A stretch of 64,000 nucleotides of DNA from contig NZ_WVVV01000017.1 in assembly GCF_012911015.1 (NCBI RefSeq), positions 1 through 64,000 on the forward strand. The letters are read 5' to 3'. Origin of the DNA: Chelativorans sp. ZYF759. GTDB lineage: Bacteria; Pseudomonadota; Alphaproteobacteria; Rhizobiales; Rhizobiaceae. The translations under genes and the position numbers were made by a program. Each line of letters begins with the position of its first letter. The first letter of the stretch is position 1. The notes beneath the pieces were generated by a model, which did no database searches, was not told the origin of the DNA, and saw only the letters and a list, made by a program, of their open reading frames with translations. Shown here one piece after another: positions 48,147-56,740 of this stretch.

Positions 48147-48175
48147 TTGACCTCGTTCCTTCACGGCGCGATAAA
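48147..48175 (+). promoter_or_regulatory. Candidate promoter for cysS
   Basis: TTGACC (48147-48152), 17 bases, then GATAAA (48170-48175): a good match to a housekeeping sigma promoter, 134 bases before the cysS start. The leader between them has no obvious structure. Confidence 0.5.
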
Positions 48176-48308
48176 GCCCGTCATGAAAACGGCATGCACG
48201 ATCATCTGCATCTGCATTATCGGCTAGCGCCACAGCTGGTCCGGACGTTTTCGCCTTTTGCCCAACGAGGAAAAACCGCCCGGCCAGCAGGCCAGGAAAG
48301 GTTTTTGC

Positions 48309-49835
48309 ATGGGCGAGGGCTCGAAGGGTTTGCGGCTTTACAACACGCTGACGCGCACGAAGGAGGATTTCGTCCCCCTCGATGCCAAGAACGTGCGCAT
48401 GTATGTGTGCGGTCCCACCGTCTATGACTTCGCCCATATCGGCAATGCGCGGCCCGTCATCGTCTTCGACGTGCTCTACCGGCTGCTGCGCCATCTCTAC
48501 GGCGAAGACCATGTCACTTATGTGCGCAACATCACCGATGTCGACGACAAGATAAACGACCGCGCGCTGCGTGATTTCGGGTCCGAGATCGCGGCTGGAA
48601 CCATGTCGCTCAACGAGGCGATCGGCCGGGTGACGCAGACGACCGCCGACCAGTTTCATGCCGACGTGGCCGCACTCGGTTGCCTTGAGCCCACATTCGA
48701 ACCGCGCGCCACCCAGCACATCGACGGCATGATCGCCATGGCGCAGACGCTGCTCGACAAGGGCCATGCCTATGTCGCTTCCGGGAACGAGGGCAGGGAG
48801 GTGCTGTTCGACGTCTCGACCATGCCCGATTACGGCAAGCTGTCGAACCGGAAGCTGGAAGACCAGCAGGCCGGCGCGCGCGTCGAGGTGGCCTCGCACA
48901 AGAAGAACCCCGGCGATTTCGTGCTGTGGAAAGAGAGCAGCAAGGACCAGCCCGGCTGGCCGGCGCATTTCCACTTCGAGGGCAAGGCCCACGACATATT
49001 CGGCCGGCCCGGCTGGCACATCGAATGCTCGGTCATGAGCCGGCATCATCTGGGCGAAGTGTTCGACATCCATGGCGGCGGGCTGGATCTCATCTTCCCC
49101 CACCACGAAAACGAGATCGCCCAATCCTGCTGCGCCCACGGCACCGACGCGATGGCCCGCTACTGGCTCCACAACGGCTATCTGCAGGTGGAGGGGCGCA
49201 AGATGTCGAAGAGCGAGGGGAATTTCGTCACGATCGATGACCTCTTGCACACGGAGAAATTCGGCGGGCGCAAATGGCCGGGCGAGGTGCTCAGGCTGGC
49301 GATGCTGATGACGCATTACCGGCAGCCAATTGATTTCAAACAGTCCACGTTGGTCGAGGCGCAAGCGCTTTTGGCGAAATTTCGTAAAACGCTGGCAAAG
49401 TTCAGTGATCTCTCAGCCATCCCGCCCTTCTCGGTGATCCAAAGCTTGTTGGATGATCTCAATACCCCCGGGGTTGTCTCGGTGCTAAGCCACCTTGATG
49501 CTCGGGCCAGTGGCGTCGTTGACGATCCCTCCGCATCCGAATGGACCGAAGCTCAAGTCCTTGAGCACCAACGGGAGTATGCGGGGCTGTTATGGGCGAG
49601 CCTCGATCTACTTGGGCTGGCTCCAAAAGTTGACGTCGAAGGCGATAAGCTGACGGAAAATCTTCGGTTCCAGATCGGTGGGAGTATAGAAGATCGCCTC
49701 TCTTTCCTCCGCGACAAGAACTTCGCCGAGGCCGACCGCATCCGCGACGAGCTGGCGGCGCAGGGAATCCAGCTCATGGACTACAAGGACCCCGAGACCG
49801 GGGAGCGGAAGACGAAATGGGAGGTGAAGAGATGA
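48309..49835 (+). CDS. cysS: Cysteinyl-tRNA synthetase
   Basis: This 508-residue class I synthetase charges tRNA-Cys. HIGNAR (the HIGH signature) follows [11 protein letters not shown] near residue 36; the zinc-binding residues lie in [16 protein letters not shown] and [17 protein letters not shown] is near 300. The C-terminal DALR-like region (about residues 338-470) is unusually divergent, and the DNA at about 49327-49700 has lower GC and rarer codons than its surroundings, while the last 30 codons return to normal. It is also longer than many alphaproteobacterial CysS of about 460 residues. ATG 48309 is preceded by AGGAAAGG. The stop overlaps the GFA gene (ATGA). Confidence 0.95.
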   Translation: MGEGSKGLRLYNTLTRTKEDFVPLDAKNVRMYVCGPTVYDFAHIGNARPVIVFDVLYRLLRHLYGEDHVTYVRNITDVDDKINDRALRDFGSEIAAGTMSLNEAIGRVTQTTADQFHADVAALGCLEPTFEPRATQHIDGMIAMAQTLLDKGHAYVASGNEGREVLFDVSTMPDYGKLSNRKLEDQQAGARVEVASHKKNPGDFVLWKESSKDQPGWPAHFHFEGKAHDIFGRPGWHIECSVMSRHHLGEVFDIHGGGLDLIFPHHENEIAQSCCAHGTDAMARYWLHNGYLQVEGRKMSKSEGNFVTIDDLLHTEKFGGRKWPGEVLRLAMLMTHYRQPIDFKQSTLVEAQALLAKFRKTLAKFSDLSAIPPFSVIQSLLDDLNTPGVVSVLSHLDARASGVVDDPSASEWTEAQVLEHQREYAGLLWASLDLLGLAPKVDVEGDKLTENLRFQIGGSIEDRLSFLRDKNFAEADRIRDELAAQGIQLMDYKDPETGERKTKWEVKR

Positions 49836-50320
49836 GCCTCGCCAACATCCCCACCTATTCCGGCGGGTGCCAGTGCGGCGCGGTGCGGTTTCATATCGAG
49901 GGCGCGATGGGCCAGCCGTCGATCTGCCATTGCCGCATGTGCCAGAAGGCGTTCGGCGCCTTCTACGCGCCGCTGGTCAATATCCGCTCGGCCAGGCTCG
50001 CCTGGACACGCGGCGCGCCCAAGCGGTTCCAGTCCTCCAATCACGTCAGCCGCGGTTTCTGCGAAGGATGCGGCACGCCGCTGACCTACGAGGCGCCGGG
50101 CTGCGTGGCGATTTCCATCGGCGCCTTCGACCAGCCGGAGGAACTTGCGCCCGCGGTGCAATGGGGGATCGAGGAAAAGCTGCCCTATGTGGACCGGCTG
50201 CACGAATTGCCCGGCCACGCCACCATGGACGACACGCAGGATGCGCCGTTCCTGCACGACCTCGTTTCCTACCAGCACCCTGACCACGACACCGAAACAT
50301 GGCCGCCAGAGCGGAAGTGA
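49832..50320 (+). CDS. GFA-family (CENP-V/GFA domain) zinc protein
   Basis: This 162-residue Mss4-like protein of the family named after glutathione-dependent formaldehyde-activating enzyme has zinc ligands in [21 protein letters not shown] and [12 protein letters not shown]. The enzymatic role of most members is unproven. ATG 49832 overlaps the cysS stop and is preceded by an excellent GGAGGTGA site 5 bases away, which decides the start; an upstream ATG at 49817 lacks this. cimA follows after one base. Confidence 0.85.
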   Translation: MSLANIPTYSGGCQCGAVRFHIEGAMGQPSICHCRMCQKAFGAFYAPLVNIRSARLAWTRGAPKRFQSSNHVSRGFCEGCGTPLTYEAPGCVAISIGAFDQPEELAPAVQWGIEEKLPYVDRLHELPGHATMDDTQDAPFLHDLVSYQHPDHDTETWPPERK

Positions 50321-50321
50321 C

Positions 50322-51935
50322 ATGAGCAAAGAACGCATCTACCTGTTCGACACCACGCTGCGCGACGGCGCGCAGACGCCGGGCATCGACTTTTCGGTGG
50401 AAGACAAAATCGCGATCGCGCGCATGCTGGATGAATTCGGCATCGACTATGTCGAGGGCGGCTACCCCGGCGCCAACCCGACCGACACCGAGTTCTTCAG
50501 CAAGAAACGCACGAAAAATTCCGCCTTCGTCGCCTTCGGCATGACCAAGCGGGCAGGGGTCTCGGCCTCCAACGACCCGGGCCTGGCCGGTCTCCTGCAG
50601 TCGCGGTCCGACGCGATCTGTTTCGTGGCCAAGAGCTGGGACTACCATGTGCGCCTCGCGCTCGGCTGCACCAACGAGGAAAACCTGGACGCGATCTCGG
50701 CGTCGGTCGAGGCGACCCTTGCCGCTGGCAAGGAGGCAATGGTCGATTGCGAGCATTTCTTCGACGGCTACAAGGCCAATCCGACCTATGCACTGGCCTG
50801 CGCCAAGGCCGCACATGAGGCGGGCGCGCGCTGGGTGGTGCTGTGCGACACGAATGGCGGCACGCAGCCCGACGAGGTGCGCGAGATCGTGCGCGCGGTC
50901 ATTGCTTCCGGTATCCCCGGCGCGCGGCTCGGCATCCACGCCCATGACGATACCGGCCAGGCGGTAGCCAACTCGCTGGCGGCGGTGGATGCCGGGGTGC
51001 GACAGATCCAGGGCACGCTGAACGGCATCGGCGAGCGCTGCGGCAACGCCAATCTCGTCTCCATCATCCCGACGCTGATGCTGAAGCCTGCCTTCGCGCA
51101 CCGGTTCCAGCTGTCACTCGGAAAGGAAGCGCTGTCCGGCATAACCCGGCTGAGCCGCGCCTTCGACGAGCTCATCAATCGCGCACCCGATCACCAGGCG
51201 CCCTATGTCGGGGCGTCGGCCTTCGCCACCAAGGCCGGCATCCATGCCTCCGCGCTGATCAAGGAGCCGCAGACCTACGAGCACGTGCCGCCCGAAATCG
51301 TCGGCAATCAGCGCAAGCTCATGGTGTCCGACCAGGGCGGCAAGTCGAACTTCGTCGCTGAACTGAAGCGCCGCGGCATCGCGGTGGACAAGGCAGATCC
51401 GCGCCTCGACACGCTGATCTCGATGGTCAAGGAGCGCGAGGCACAGGGCTATGCCTATGAGGGGGCCGATGCGAGTTTCGACCTCCTGGCGCGGCGCACG
51501 CTCGGCCGGGTGCCCGAATTCTTCAAGGTCGAGAGTTTCCGCTGCATGGTGGAGCGCCGCTTCGATGCGATGGGTGCGCTCAAGACCGTCTCGGAGGCGA
51601 TCGTGAAGGTTACCGTCGACGGCGAGGAAAGAATGTCTGTCGCCGAGGGCCATGGTCCGATAAACGCGCTCGACATCGCGCTGCGCAAGGATCTGGGCAA
51701 GTTCCAGGCCGAGATCGAGGACCTCGAACTGGTCGACTACAAGGTGCGTATCCTCAATGGAGGCACCGAGGCGATCACGCGGGTGCTGATAGAATCCGAG
51801 GATTCGTCGGGCGAACGCTGGTGGACGGTGGGCGTCTCAGACAACATCATAGACGCGTCCTTCCAGGCGCTGATGGATTCGATCGTCTACAAGCTGGTGA
51901 AGAACCGCGACACGACCGCGGTGGCAGCAGAATAG
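50322..51935 (+). CDS. cimA: (R)-citramalate synthase
   Basis: This 537-residue enzyme of the isopropylmalate/homocitrate synthase family condenses acetyl-CoA with pyruvate, giving a threonine-independent route to isoleucine. [23 protein letters not shown] (metal Asp and general base region) at residue 8, [23 protein letters not shown] and [42 protein letters not shown] identify the catalytic barrel. The C-terminal part (about 400-530) is the LeuA-type allosteric domain. The segment [15 protein letters not shown] is typical of CimA rather than LeuA. The start follows the GFA stop by one base. Confidence 0.92.
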   Translation: MSKERIYLFDTTLRDGAQTPGIDFSVEDKIAIARMLDEFGIDYVEGGYPGANPTDTEFFSKKRTKNSAFVAFGMTKRAGVSASNDPGLAGLLQSRSDAICFVAKSWDYHVRLALGCTNEENLDAISASVEATLAAGKEAMVDCEHFFDGYKANPTYALACAKAAHEAGARWVVLCDTNGGTQPDEVREIVRAVIASGIPGARLGIHAHDDTGQAVANSLAAVDAGVRQIQGTLNGIGERCGNANLVSIIPTLMLKPAFAHRFQLSLGKEALSGITRLSRAFDELINRAPDHQAPYVGASAFATKAGIHASALIKEPQTYEHVPPEIVGNQRKLMVSDQGGKSNFVAELKRRGIAVDKADPRLDTLISMVKEREAQGYAYEGADASFDLLARRTLGRVPEFFKVESFRCMVERRFDAMGALKTVSEAIVKVTVDGEERMSVAEGHGPINALDIALRKDLGKFQAEIEDLELVDYKVRILNGGTEAITRVLIESEDSSGERWWTVGVSDNIIDASFQALMDSIVYKLVKNRDTTAVAAE

Positions 51936-52045
51936 ATCTATAAAGCGGATTGATCCGACACATCAGACATACTTGATGGCGATGCCCGGCCCGTCTGTGC
52001 ATCAGGTTCGAGATGACCGCCGGCAGAGCCGCAGGCAAGAACAAC

Positions 52046-52999
52046 ATGGCTATCAAGCAGATGACGAATGCGGAAACAGGCGGCGCCACGGAGACCGGCG
52101 ACACGCTGGCGGGCTTCATGTTCGCCCTGTCGGCCTATGGGCTGTGGGGGCTGATGCCGCTCTACATGAAGCTGGTCGCGCATATCCCCGCGGCGGAGGT
52201 GGTCGCCCACCGGGCGCTCTGGTCGGTGCCGGTTGCCGGAATCGTGCTGCTTGCCCTGCGGCGTACGGCAGACATCACGGCGGCACTGCGGTCGCCGCGC
52301 ACGATTGCGATGGCCGCGCTGACGGCAGCGCTGATCTCCGTCAACTGGGGCATCTATGTCTGGGCGATCGCCGTCGACCGTGCTGTCGAGACCGCGCTCG
52401 GCTACTACATCAACCCGCTGGTCGCAATCCTCATGGGCGCGGTCCTTCTGGGCGAGAAGCTGAGCCGCGCCCAGATCGTCTCCGTGCTCCTGGCCTGCGC
52501 CGCCGTGGTCGTGCTGACGGTGGATGCCGGCGGGCTTCCCTGGGTGTCTCTGGCCCTGGCCTTTTCCTTCGCCTGCTATGGCTTCCTGCGCAAGACGCTG
52601 CCGATCGGGCCAAGCCAGGGCTTCTTCCTCGAGGTGATCATCCTGTCCGTCCCGGCCTTGGGCTTTGCGACGTGGCTGGCAATGACCGGCCAGACCCACT
52701 TTCGCATGGACGAGCCGATGGACATGCTTCTGCTCATCCTGTGCGGTCCGGTCACTGCCGTGCCGCTGATCCTCTTTGCCTTCGGGGCCAAACTCCTGCG
52801 CTATTCCTCGATCGGCATCATGCAGTATGTGGCGCCGACCATGATCGCCATCATCGCCGTCTTCGTCTTCCAGGAGCCGTTCGGTCCCGGCCGGATCACG
52901 GCTTTCGCGCTGATCTGGATGGCGCTTGCGATCTTCACCTGGTCGATGCTGAAGCAGAGCCGTGAGGCCGCCGCGGCAAAGGCGCCCGCGGCTCACTGA
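52046..52999 (+). CDS. RarD-type EamA transporter
   Basis: The 317-residue membrane protein has about ten helices and the RarD pattern: SAYGLWGLMPLYMKLVAHIPAAEVVAHRALWSVP at the start, SVNWGIYVWAI, LGYYINPLVAILMGAVLLGE and YSSIGIMQYVAPTMIAI later. The family belongs to the drug/metabolite transporters; the exported substrate is unknown. Two starts are possible (52013 and 52046); neither has a strong ribosome binding site. It converges on the second GFA gene, 10 bases away. Confidence 0.85.
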   Translation: MAIKQMTNAETGGATETGDTLAGFMFALSAYGLWGLMPLYMKLVAHIPAAEVVAHRALWSVPVAGIVLLALRRTADITAALRSPRTIAMAALTAALISVNWGIYVWAIAVDRAVETALGYYINPLVAILMGAVLLGEKLSRAQIVSVLLACAAVVVLTVDAGGLPWVSLALAFSFACYGFLRKTLPIGPSQGFFLEVIILSVPALGFATWLAMTGQTHFRMDEPMDMLLLILCGPVTAVPLILFAFGAKLLRYSSIGIMQYVAPTMIAIIAVFVFQEPFGPGRITAFALIWMALAIFTWSMLKQSREAAAAKAPAAH

Positions 53000-53009
53000 T
53001 GCAGCCCAC

Positions 53010-53402
53010 TCAGTCCTCCGTGCGGCCTTCGCTTTCGCGATCGCGCTCGTAGCAGCGCTCGACAGGAAAACGCGGCAGCCAGGCTTCACGCCGGACGGTC
53101 CAGCTCTCATAACTCGGCTTGAACTGATCCGGCATGTCGAGGGAGCCGAGATGGATCTCGATTTCGGCACCCAATCTGGCGAAGACCGATGAACCGCATC
53201 GCGGGCAGAAATGTCGACCTTCATAATCGCGCGTGTCGCCCCTTATCGTGACGGCATCCTGCGGAAAGATTGCCGAGGCGTAGAAGAGGGCGCCGTGATG
53301 CTTACGGCAGTCGAGGCAGTGACAGATCCCGACCCGGTAGGGCCGGCCCGATGCAACGAAACGGACATCGCCGCAGAGGCAGCCGCCAGTGGAACTGTCC
53401 AC
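53010..53402 (-). CDS. GFA-family zinc protein (second copy)
   Basis: This 130-residue Mss4-like protein has zinc ligands in GGCLCGDVRFVASG, CHCLDCRKHHGALF and HFCPRCGSSVF. I choose a GTG start at 53402 because GGAAGGAG lies 6 bases before it and the protein then begins at the normal family position (DSSTGGCLCG); an in-frame ATG at 53438 would add 12 lysine-rich residues encoded over that ribosome binding site. It is not a close duplicate of the GFA gene at 49832. Confidence 0.82.
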   Translation of the reverse strand: MDSSTGGCLCGDVRFVASGRPYRVGICHCLDCRKHHGALFYASAIFPQDAVTIRGDTRDYEGRHFCPRCGSSVFARLGAEIEIHLGSLDMPDQFKPSYESWTVRREAWLPRFPVERCYERDRESEGRTED

Positions 53403-53476
53403 GTCCTTCTCCTTCCGTCGCTTCAGGCAACCATGCACGAAATGACATGACGGTCTCGCTTCGGCGATGGCGCCAG

Positions 53477-54085
53477 CTACAGCCGGTCGATGACCCCGGG
53501 GTCGCCGCTTTCCGGCGTTTCTGCCGCGAATGCCTCGAGCAAGGCGGGCACGATTTCGTCGGCCTCGTCTACCACCATCGGGCGGATGCGCTGCAGGGAG
53601 TGAAGGAAGCCTTCCTCCTTCATGTGATCGATCAGCGCGAGCACCGGGTCCCAGAACCCGCCAATATTCGCGAAAACGATGGGCTTGGAGTGTCGACCGA
53701 GCTGGGCCCAGGTCATGATCTCGACGATCTCCTCCAGCGTCCCGATGCCGCCCGGCAGTGCCACGAAGGCGTCGGACTCCTCGAACATGAGGTGCTTTCT
53801 GGCATGCATATCCTCGGTCACGACCAGTTCGAGGTTCGCCACCTGCACAGGGCCAGACGTCTCCTTGCCGATCAGGAAACGCGGGATGATCCCCAGGATA
53901 GTCCCGCCGGCATCGGAGGTTCCCCGCGCAACGGCGCCCATGACGCCGTTGGTGCCGCCGCCATAGACGAGGCGCATTCCGCTGCCGGCCAGGTCACGGC
54001 CCAGATCGCGGCCAGCCTGGAGATAGGTTTCGCCGCGCCCGTCGGAAGAACCGCAATAGACGCAGATGGATCGAATCGAGCTCAT
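53477..54085 (-). CDS. LOG-family protein (cytokinin riboside 5'-monophosphate phosphoribohydrolase type)
   Basis: The 202-residue protein has the LOG signature PGGIGTLEEI and the adjacent arginine segment DMHARKHLMFEESDAFVALPGG, plus an N-terminal Rossmann fold (SICVYCGSSDG, RLVYGGGTNGVMGAVA). Members remove ribose 5'-phosphate from nucleoside monophosphates; in bacteria the physiological substrate is usually unknown. ATG 54085 (MSSIRSICVY) matches the family start better than an ATG 12 codons upstream. Confidence 0.9.
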   Translation of the reverse strand: MSSIRSICVYCGSSDGRGETYLQAGRDLGRDLAGSGMRLVYGGGTNGVMGAVARGTSDAGGTILGIIPRFLIGKETSGPVQVANLELVVTEDMHARKHLMFEESDAFVALPGGIGTLEEIVEIMTWAQLGRHSKPIVFANIGGFWDPVLALIDHMKEEGFLHSLQRIRPMVVDEADEIVPALLEAFAAETPESGDPGVIDRL

Positions 54086-54200
54086 GGCTGCATTGGTCTT
54101 CGCCAAAACGGTGGCGGTCAAGCAGTAGCCGCCCTTTTTCTTGTGGCAGTGCGAAAAACACGCTATGGCCCGACGATCCGGCTAAGGAACGAGAATCGTC

Positions 54201-56318
54201 ATGGCTTATTGGCTCAAGGTACTGCTCTTCGGCGGCGGCGTCGCAGTTGCCGGCGTCGGCACAGCCTATCTGAGCGGGGCACTCGACCCCTGGTTCGAAA
54301 CGACCGAGCAGCCGGTGGTCGCCTCGTTGCCGGAGGGTGAGACCCGTGCCGAGCCTGCCGCGTTACAGGTCGAGGACGGTGACGAGATCGACGCCGAGGG
54401 TGCCGATATCGAGGACACCGCCGCCGCAACCGTCGGCGAGGATCTGGTCGTACCGGAATTCGACCTCGTCCGGGTCGAGCCGGACGGCTCCATGGTCATT
54501 GCCGGGCGCGCAGAGCCCGATGCCACCGTCGAGGTGCTGACGGGCAGTCGGGTGCTGGCTACCGTAGGGGCCGGGGCGGGCGGCGACTTCGCGGCCGTTC
54601 TGGACGAGCCGCTCCCACCCGGCGACTATCAGATCGTTCTGCGCTCGACGTCCGAAGCAAATGTCGTGTCATCCGTCGAAACGGCGATCGTCTCCGTGCC
54701 CGAGACGGCGGATGGACAGGTGCTCGCACTGGTCGAGGAGCCCGGCAGTCCTTCGCGGCTGATCATGGTCCCGGAGGCGACCGAGGCGCCGATTCTGGAT
54801 GAAGACATCGATCTCGCGGACGCTTCGCAGGATCGTCCCGAGGGTGAAGCGGCCGCACAGGCAGCCGCCGAGGAACCCCAACCCGACGTTTCGGTTGCGG
54901 AGCTCGACCTTGCTGAATCCGCGCCCGAGCCGCAGCAGCCAGTGGAGGCCGAGGTCACCGAGATGGAGCCCGACGCCGAATTGGCTGAGGAGGCCGTTGC
55001 CGGTGCCGAGGAAACCGAAGAGGACGTAGCGGAATCGGCTTCAGCCGAAGAAGAAGTCGCCGGCGTCTCTGCGTCGGCAGGCGACGCGACGTCTCCGGTT
55101 GTCACAGACGAGCCTTCCCAGGATGCTGTCGCCGATGGTGACGAGGCTGGGGTCGGGCAGGATGAGCCGGTCGAAACCGCCCAGGTGGAAGAACCCGCCC
55201 AGCCCGCAGACACGACCGATGGCACGGAGCTGACCGAGACGGAGCTGGATATTGCCGCGCTTCCGCTGGAAGAATCCGATGAACCCGCAACGTCGTCATC
55301 GGCTCCGGTTACGGACATTTTTGTCGAGGCTGTCGAGATCGATGGCGAAACGGTCTTTGTCGCCGGGCATGCCGAGCCTGGGCGTTTCGTGCGCGTCTAT
55401 GCCAACGAGATATTGCTGGGGGAGACGCGTGCATCGGAGGGTGGTCGTTTTCTCATCGAAGCACGGGTTGACCTGCCGATAGGCGACTACATCATTCGAG
55501 CCGATCTTCTCGGCAGCGACGGCAGTGTGATTGCCCGCGCTGCTGTTCCTTTCGAGCGGGAACCGGGTGAGTCGATTGCCGCCGTGGCGCCTCGGGCACC
55601 GGCTACCCAGCCCGAACCGGCCGGGCAGGGCGATGCATCGGCCGGCGTGGAAATGGAAGCGGGTGCGGACGAGCGCGCTGCCGAAACGGCAGCGGCGCCG
55701 GCGGAAGAGCGACAGGAAACCGCAGCCGCAGCGCCGGAGGCAGGCGAACTCTCGGACGAAGGCCAGGCGGCCGCCGCTGGCGCCACGACGGAAGACCAGC
55801 CGGCTGCAGCGATGGCGCCTTCCGAAGGCGAGCCGGCTGTCGAATCTGGTGATCAGGCGGCCGCCGCAGACGAGGCCGAGGAGACCGTTCCCAGCCCGGC
55901 GGCGTCACAGCAGCCTGAGCTTTCTGCCGCTGAGACCTCCGACGCGCATGCCGAAGAACAGGTGGCGGCGCCCGCGGGTACGCCAGACACATCGGGCGCT
56001 CCCGGGGAGCAGATGGCGGCAGCCGAGCCGGGCGCTGATGCGACCCTCTCGCCAGCGTTGGAGCGCGTGGACGGCGCGGTCATCATCCGCCGGGGCGACA
56101 ATCTGTGGCGGATTTCGCGCCGCGTCTATGGCCAGGGCGTACGCTTCTCGACCATCTATCTCGCCAACCAGGACCAGATCCGGAACCCGGATCTCATCTG
56201 GCCCGGTCAGGTCTTCACGGTTCCAGCCGAGACGGCGCAAGGCGAGGCGGCCGATCTTGAGGCGCTGGGCGAACAGGCAGTCGATCCCTCGCAGGTGCCG
56301 GGCGAAATCATTCGCTGA
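54201..56318 (+). CDS. Large acidic LysM-domain envelope protein
   Basis: The 705-residue protein has one N-terminal hydrophobic segment (residues 4-26), two small beta-sandwich repeats of bacterial Ig-like type (about 83-165 and 371-453; both contain a V.G.AEP....V.V pattern), two long Ala/Glu/Pro/Asp-rich low-complexity linkers (about 195-365 and 455-625), and one C-terminal LysM domain (about 627-675, IIRRGDNLWRISRRVYG). LysM binds GlcNAc in peptidoglycan, so this is probably an inner-membrane-anchored protein reaching into the wall. Similar proteins are common in rhizobia, but the function is not established. The gene stands alone. Confidence 0.8.
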   Translation: MAYWLKVLLFGGGVAVAGVGTAYLSGALDPWFETTEQPVVASLPEGETRAEPAALQVEDGDEIDAEGADIEDTAAATVGEDLVVPEFDLVRVEPDGSMVIAGRAEPDATVEVLTGSRVLATVGAGAGGDFAAVLDEPLPPGDYQIVLRSTSEANVVSSVETAIVSVPETADGQVLALVEEPGSPSRLIMVPEATEAPILDEDIDLADASQDRPEGEAAAQAAAEEPQPDVSVAELDLAESAPEPQQPVEAEVTEMEPDAELAEEAVAGAEETEEDVAESASAEEEVAGVSASAGDATSPVVTDEPSQDAVADGDEAGVGQDEPVETAQVEEPAQPADTTDGTELTETELDIAALPLEESDEPATSSSAPVTDIFVEAVEIDGETVFVAGHAEPGRFVRVYANEILLGETRASEGGRFLIEARVDLPIGDYIIRADLLGSDGSVIARAAVPFEREPGESIAAVAPRAPATQPEPAGQGDASAGVEMEAGADERAAETAAAPAEERQETAAAAPEAGELSDEGQAAAAGATTEDQPAAAMAPSEGEPAVESGDQAAAADEAEETVPSPAASQQPELSAAETSDAHAEEQVAAPAGTPDTSGAPGEQMAAAEPGADATLSPALERVDGAVIIRRGDNLWRISRRVYGQGVRFSTIYLANQDQIRNPDLIWPGQVFTVPAETAQGEAADLEALGEQAVDPSQVPGEIIR

Positions 56319-56350
56319 TCCTGCCCGATGTGACCGAAAGACCGCTTGCC

Positions 56351-56390
56351 CATTCATCGTTCATCGTATATCGCCGATGAACGATGAATG
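56351..56390. promoter_or_regulatory. Perfect 16-base inverted repeat: probable ArsR operator over the start codon
   Basis: CATTCATCGTTCATCG (56351-56366) and CGATGAACGATGAATG (56375-56390) are exact reverse complements, separated by 8 bases. Within each arm a TTCATCG-like unit is repeated. The ATG of the regulator gene (56384-56386) lies in the right arm. Binding by the dimeric regulator would cover the promoter or the start of its own operon. Confidence 0.75.
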
Positions 56391-56740
56391 ATCTTCAATC
56401 AGCTCACTCCGCTCAGGCGGATTCCGTCCGTCGCGGCATCGCCGGGCAGCTCGGCGCGCTGGCGCACCCGGCGCGCATCCATATTCTCCAGCATCTGTCG
56501 GGCTGCGACGCCTGCTGTTGCAAGGATGTGGTGGAAAGGCTCGATCTCGCGCAATCGACCGTCTCCCAGCATCTCAAAGTGCTTGTCGACGCCAGGCTGG
56601 TGCGGATGACTTCCGAAGGCCAGCGCTCTCGCTACGAGGTCGACCGTGAGGCGCTGGCCAAGCTTTCGCATTCGGTGGGCGGCCTGCTGAATGCCTGCTG
56701 CGCCGGCACGGCAGAGAAAAATCAAGGTTCTGAAACTTGA
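56384..56740 (+). CDS. ArsR-family winged-helix regulator with cysteine cluster
   Basis: The 118-residue repressor has the ArsR/SmtB fold: LAHPARIHILQHLSGCDACCCKDVVERL, then recognition helix QSTVSQHLKVLVDARLV and wing MTSEGQRSRYEVD. Cys41, 44, 45 and 46 sit just before and in the helix where ArsR and CadC-type sensors bind As(III) or heavy metals, and Cys105-106 near the C-terminus could add ligands. A thiol or persulfide sensor (BigR-like) is an alternative. Its start lies in a perfect inverted repeat, and its stop overlaps the start of the ATM1-type transporter (TTGA), so it very likely controls that gene. Confidence 0.88.
   Translation: MNDLQSAHSAQADSVRRGIAGQLGALAHPARIHILQHLSGCDACCCKDVVERLDLAQSTVSQHLKVLVDARLVRMTSEGQRSRYEVDREALAKLSHSVGGLLNACCAGTAEKNQGSET

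Noticed and set aside
54629-55318. Serine-rich 229-residue frame antisense to the LysM gene
   Set aside because: It mirrors the Ala/Glu/Asp-rich linker of the true gene; low complexity and no ribosome binding site.
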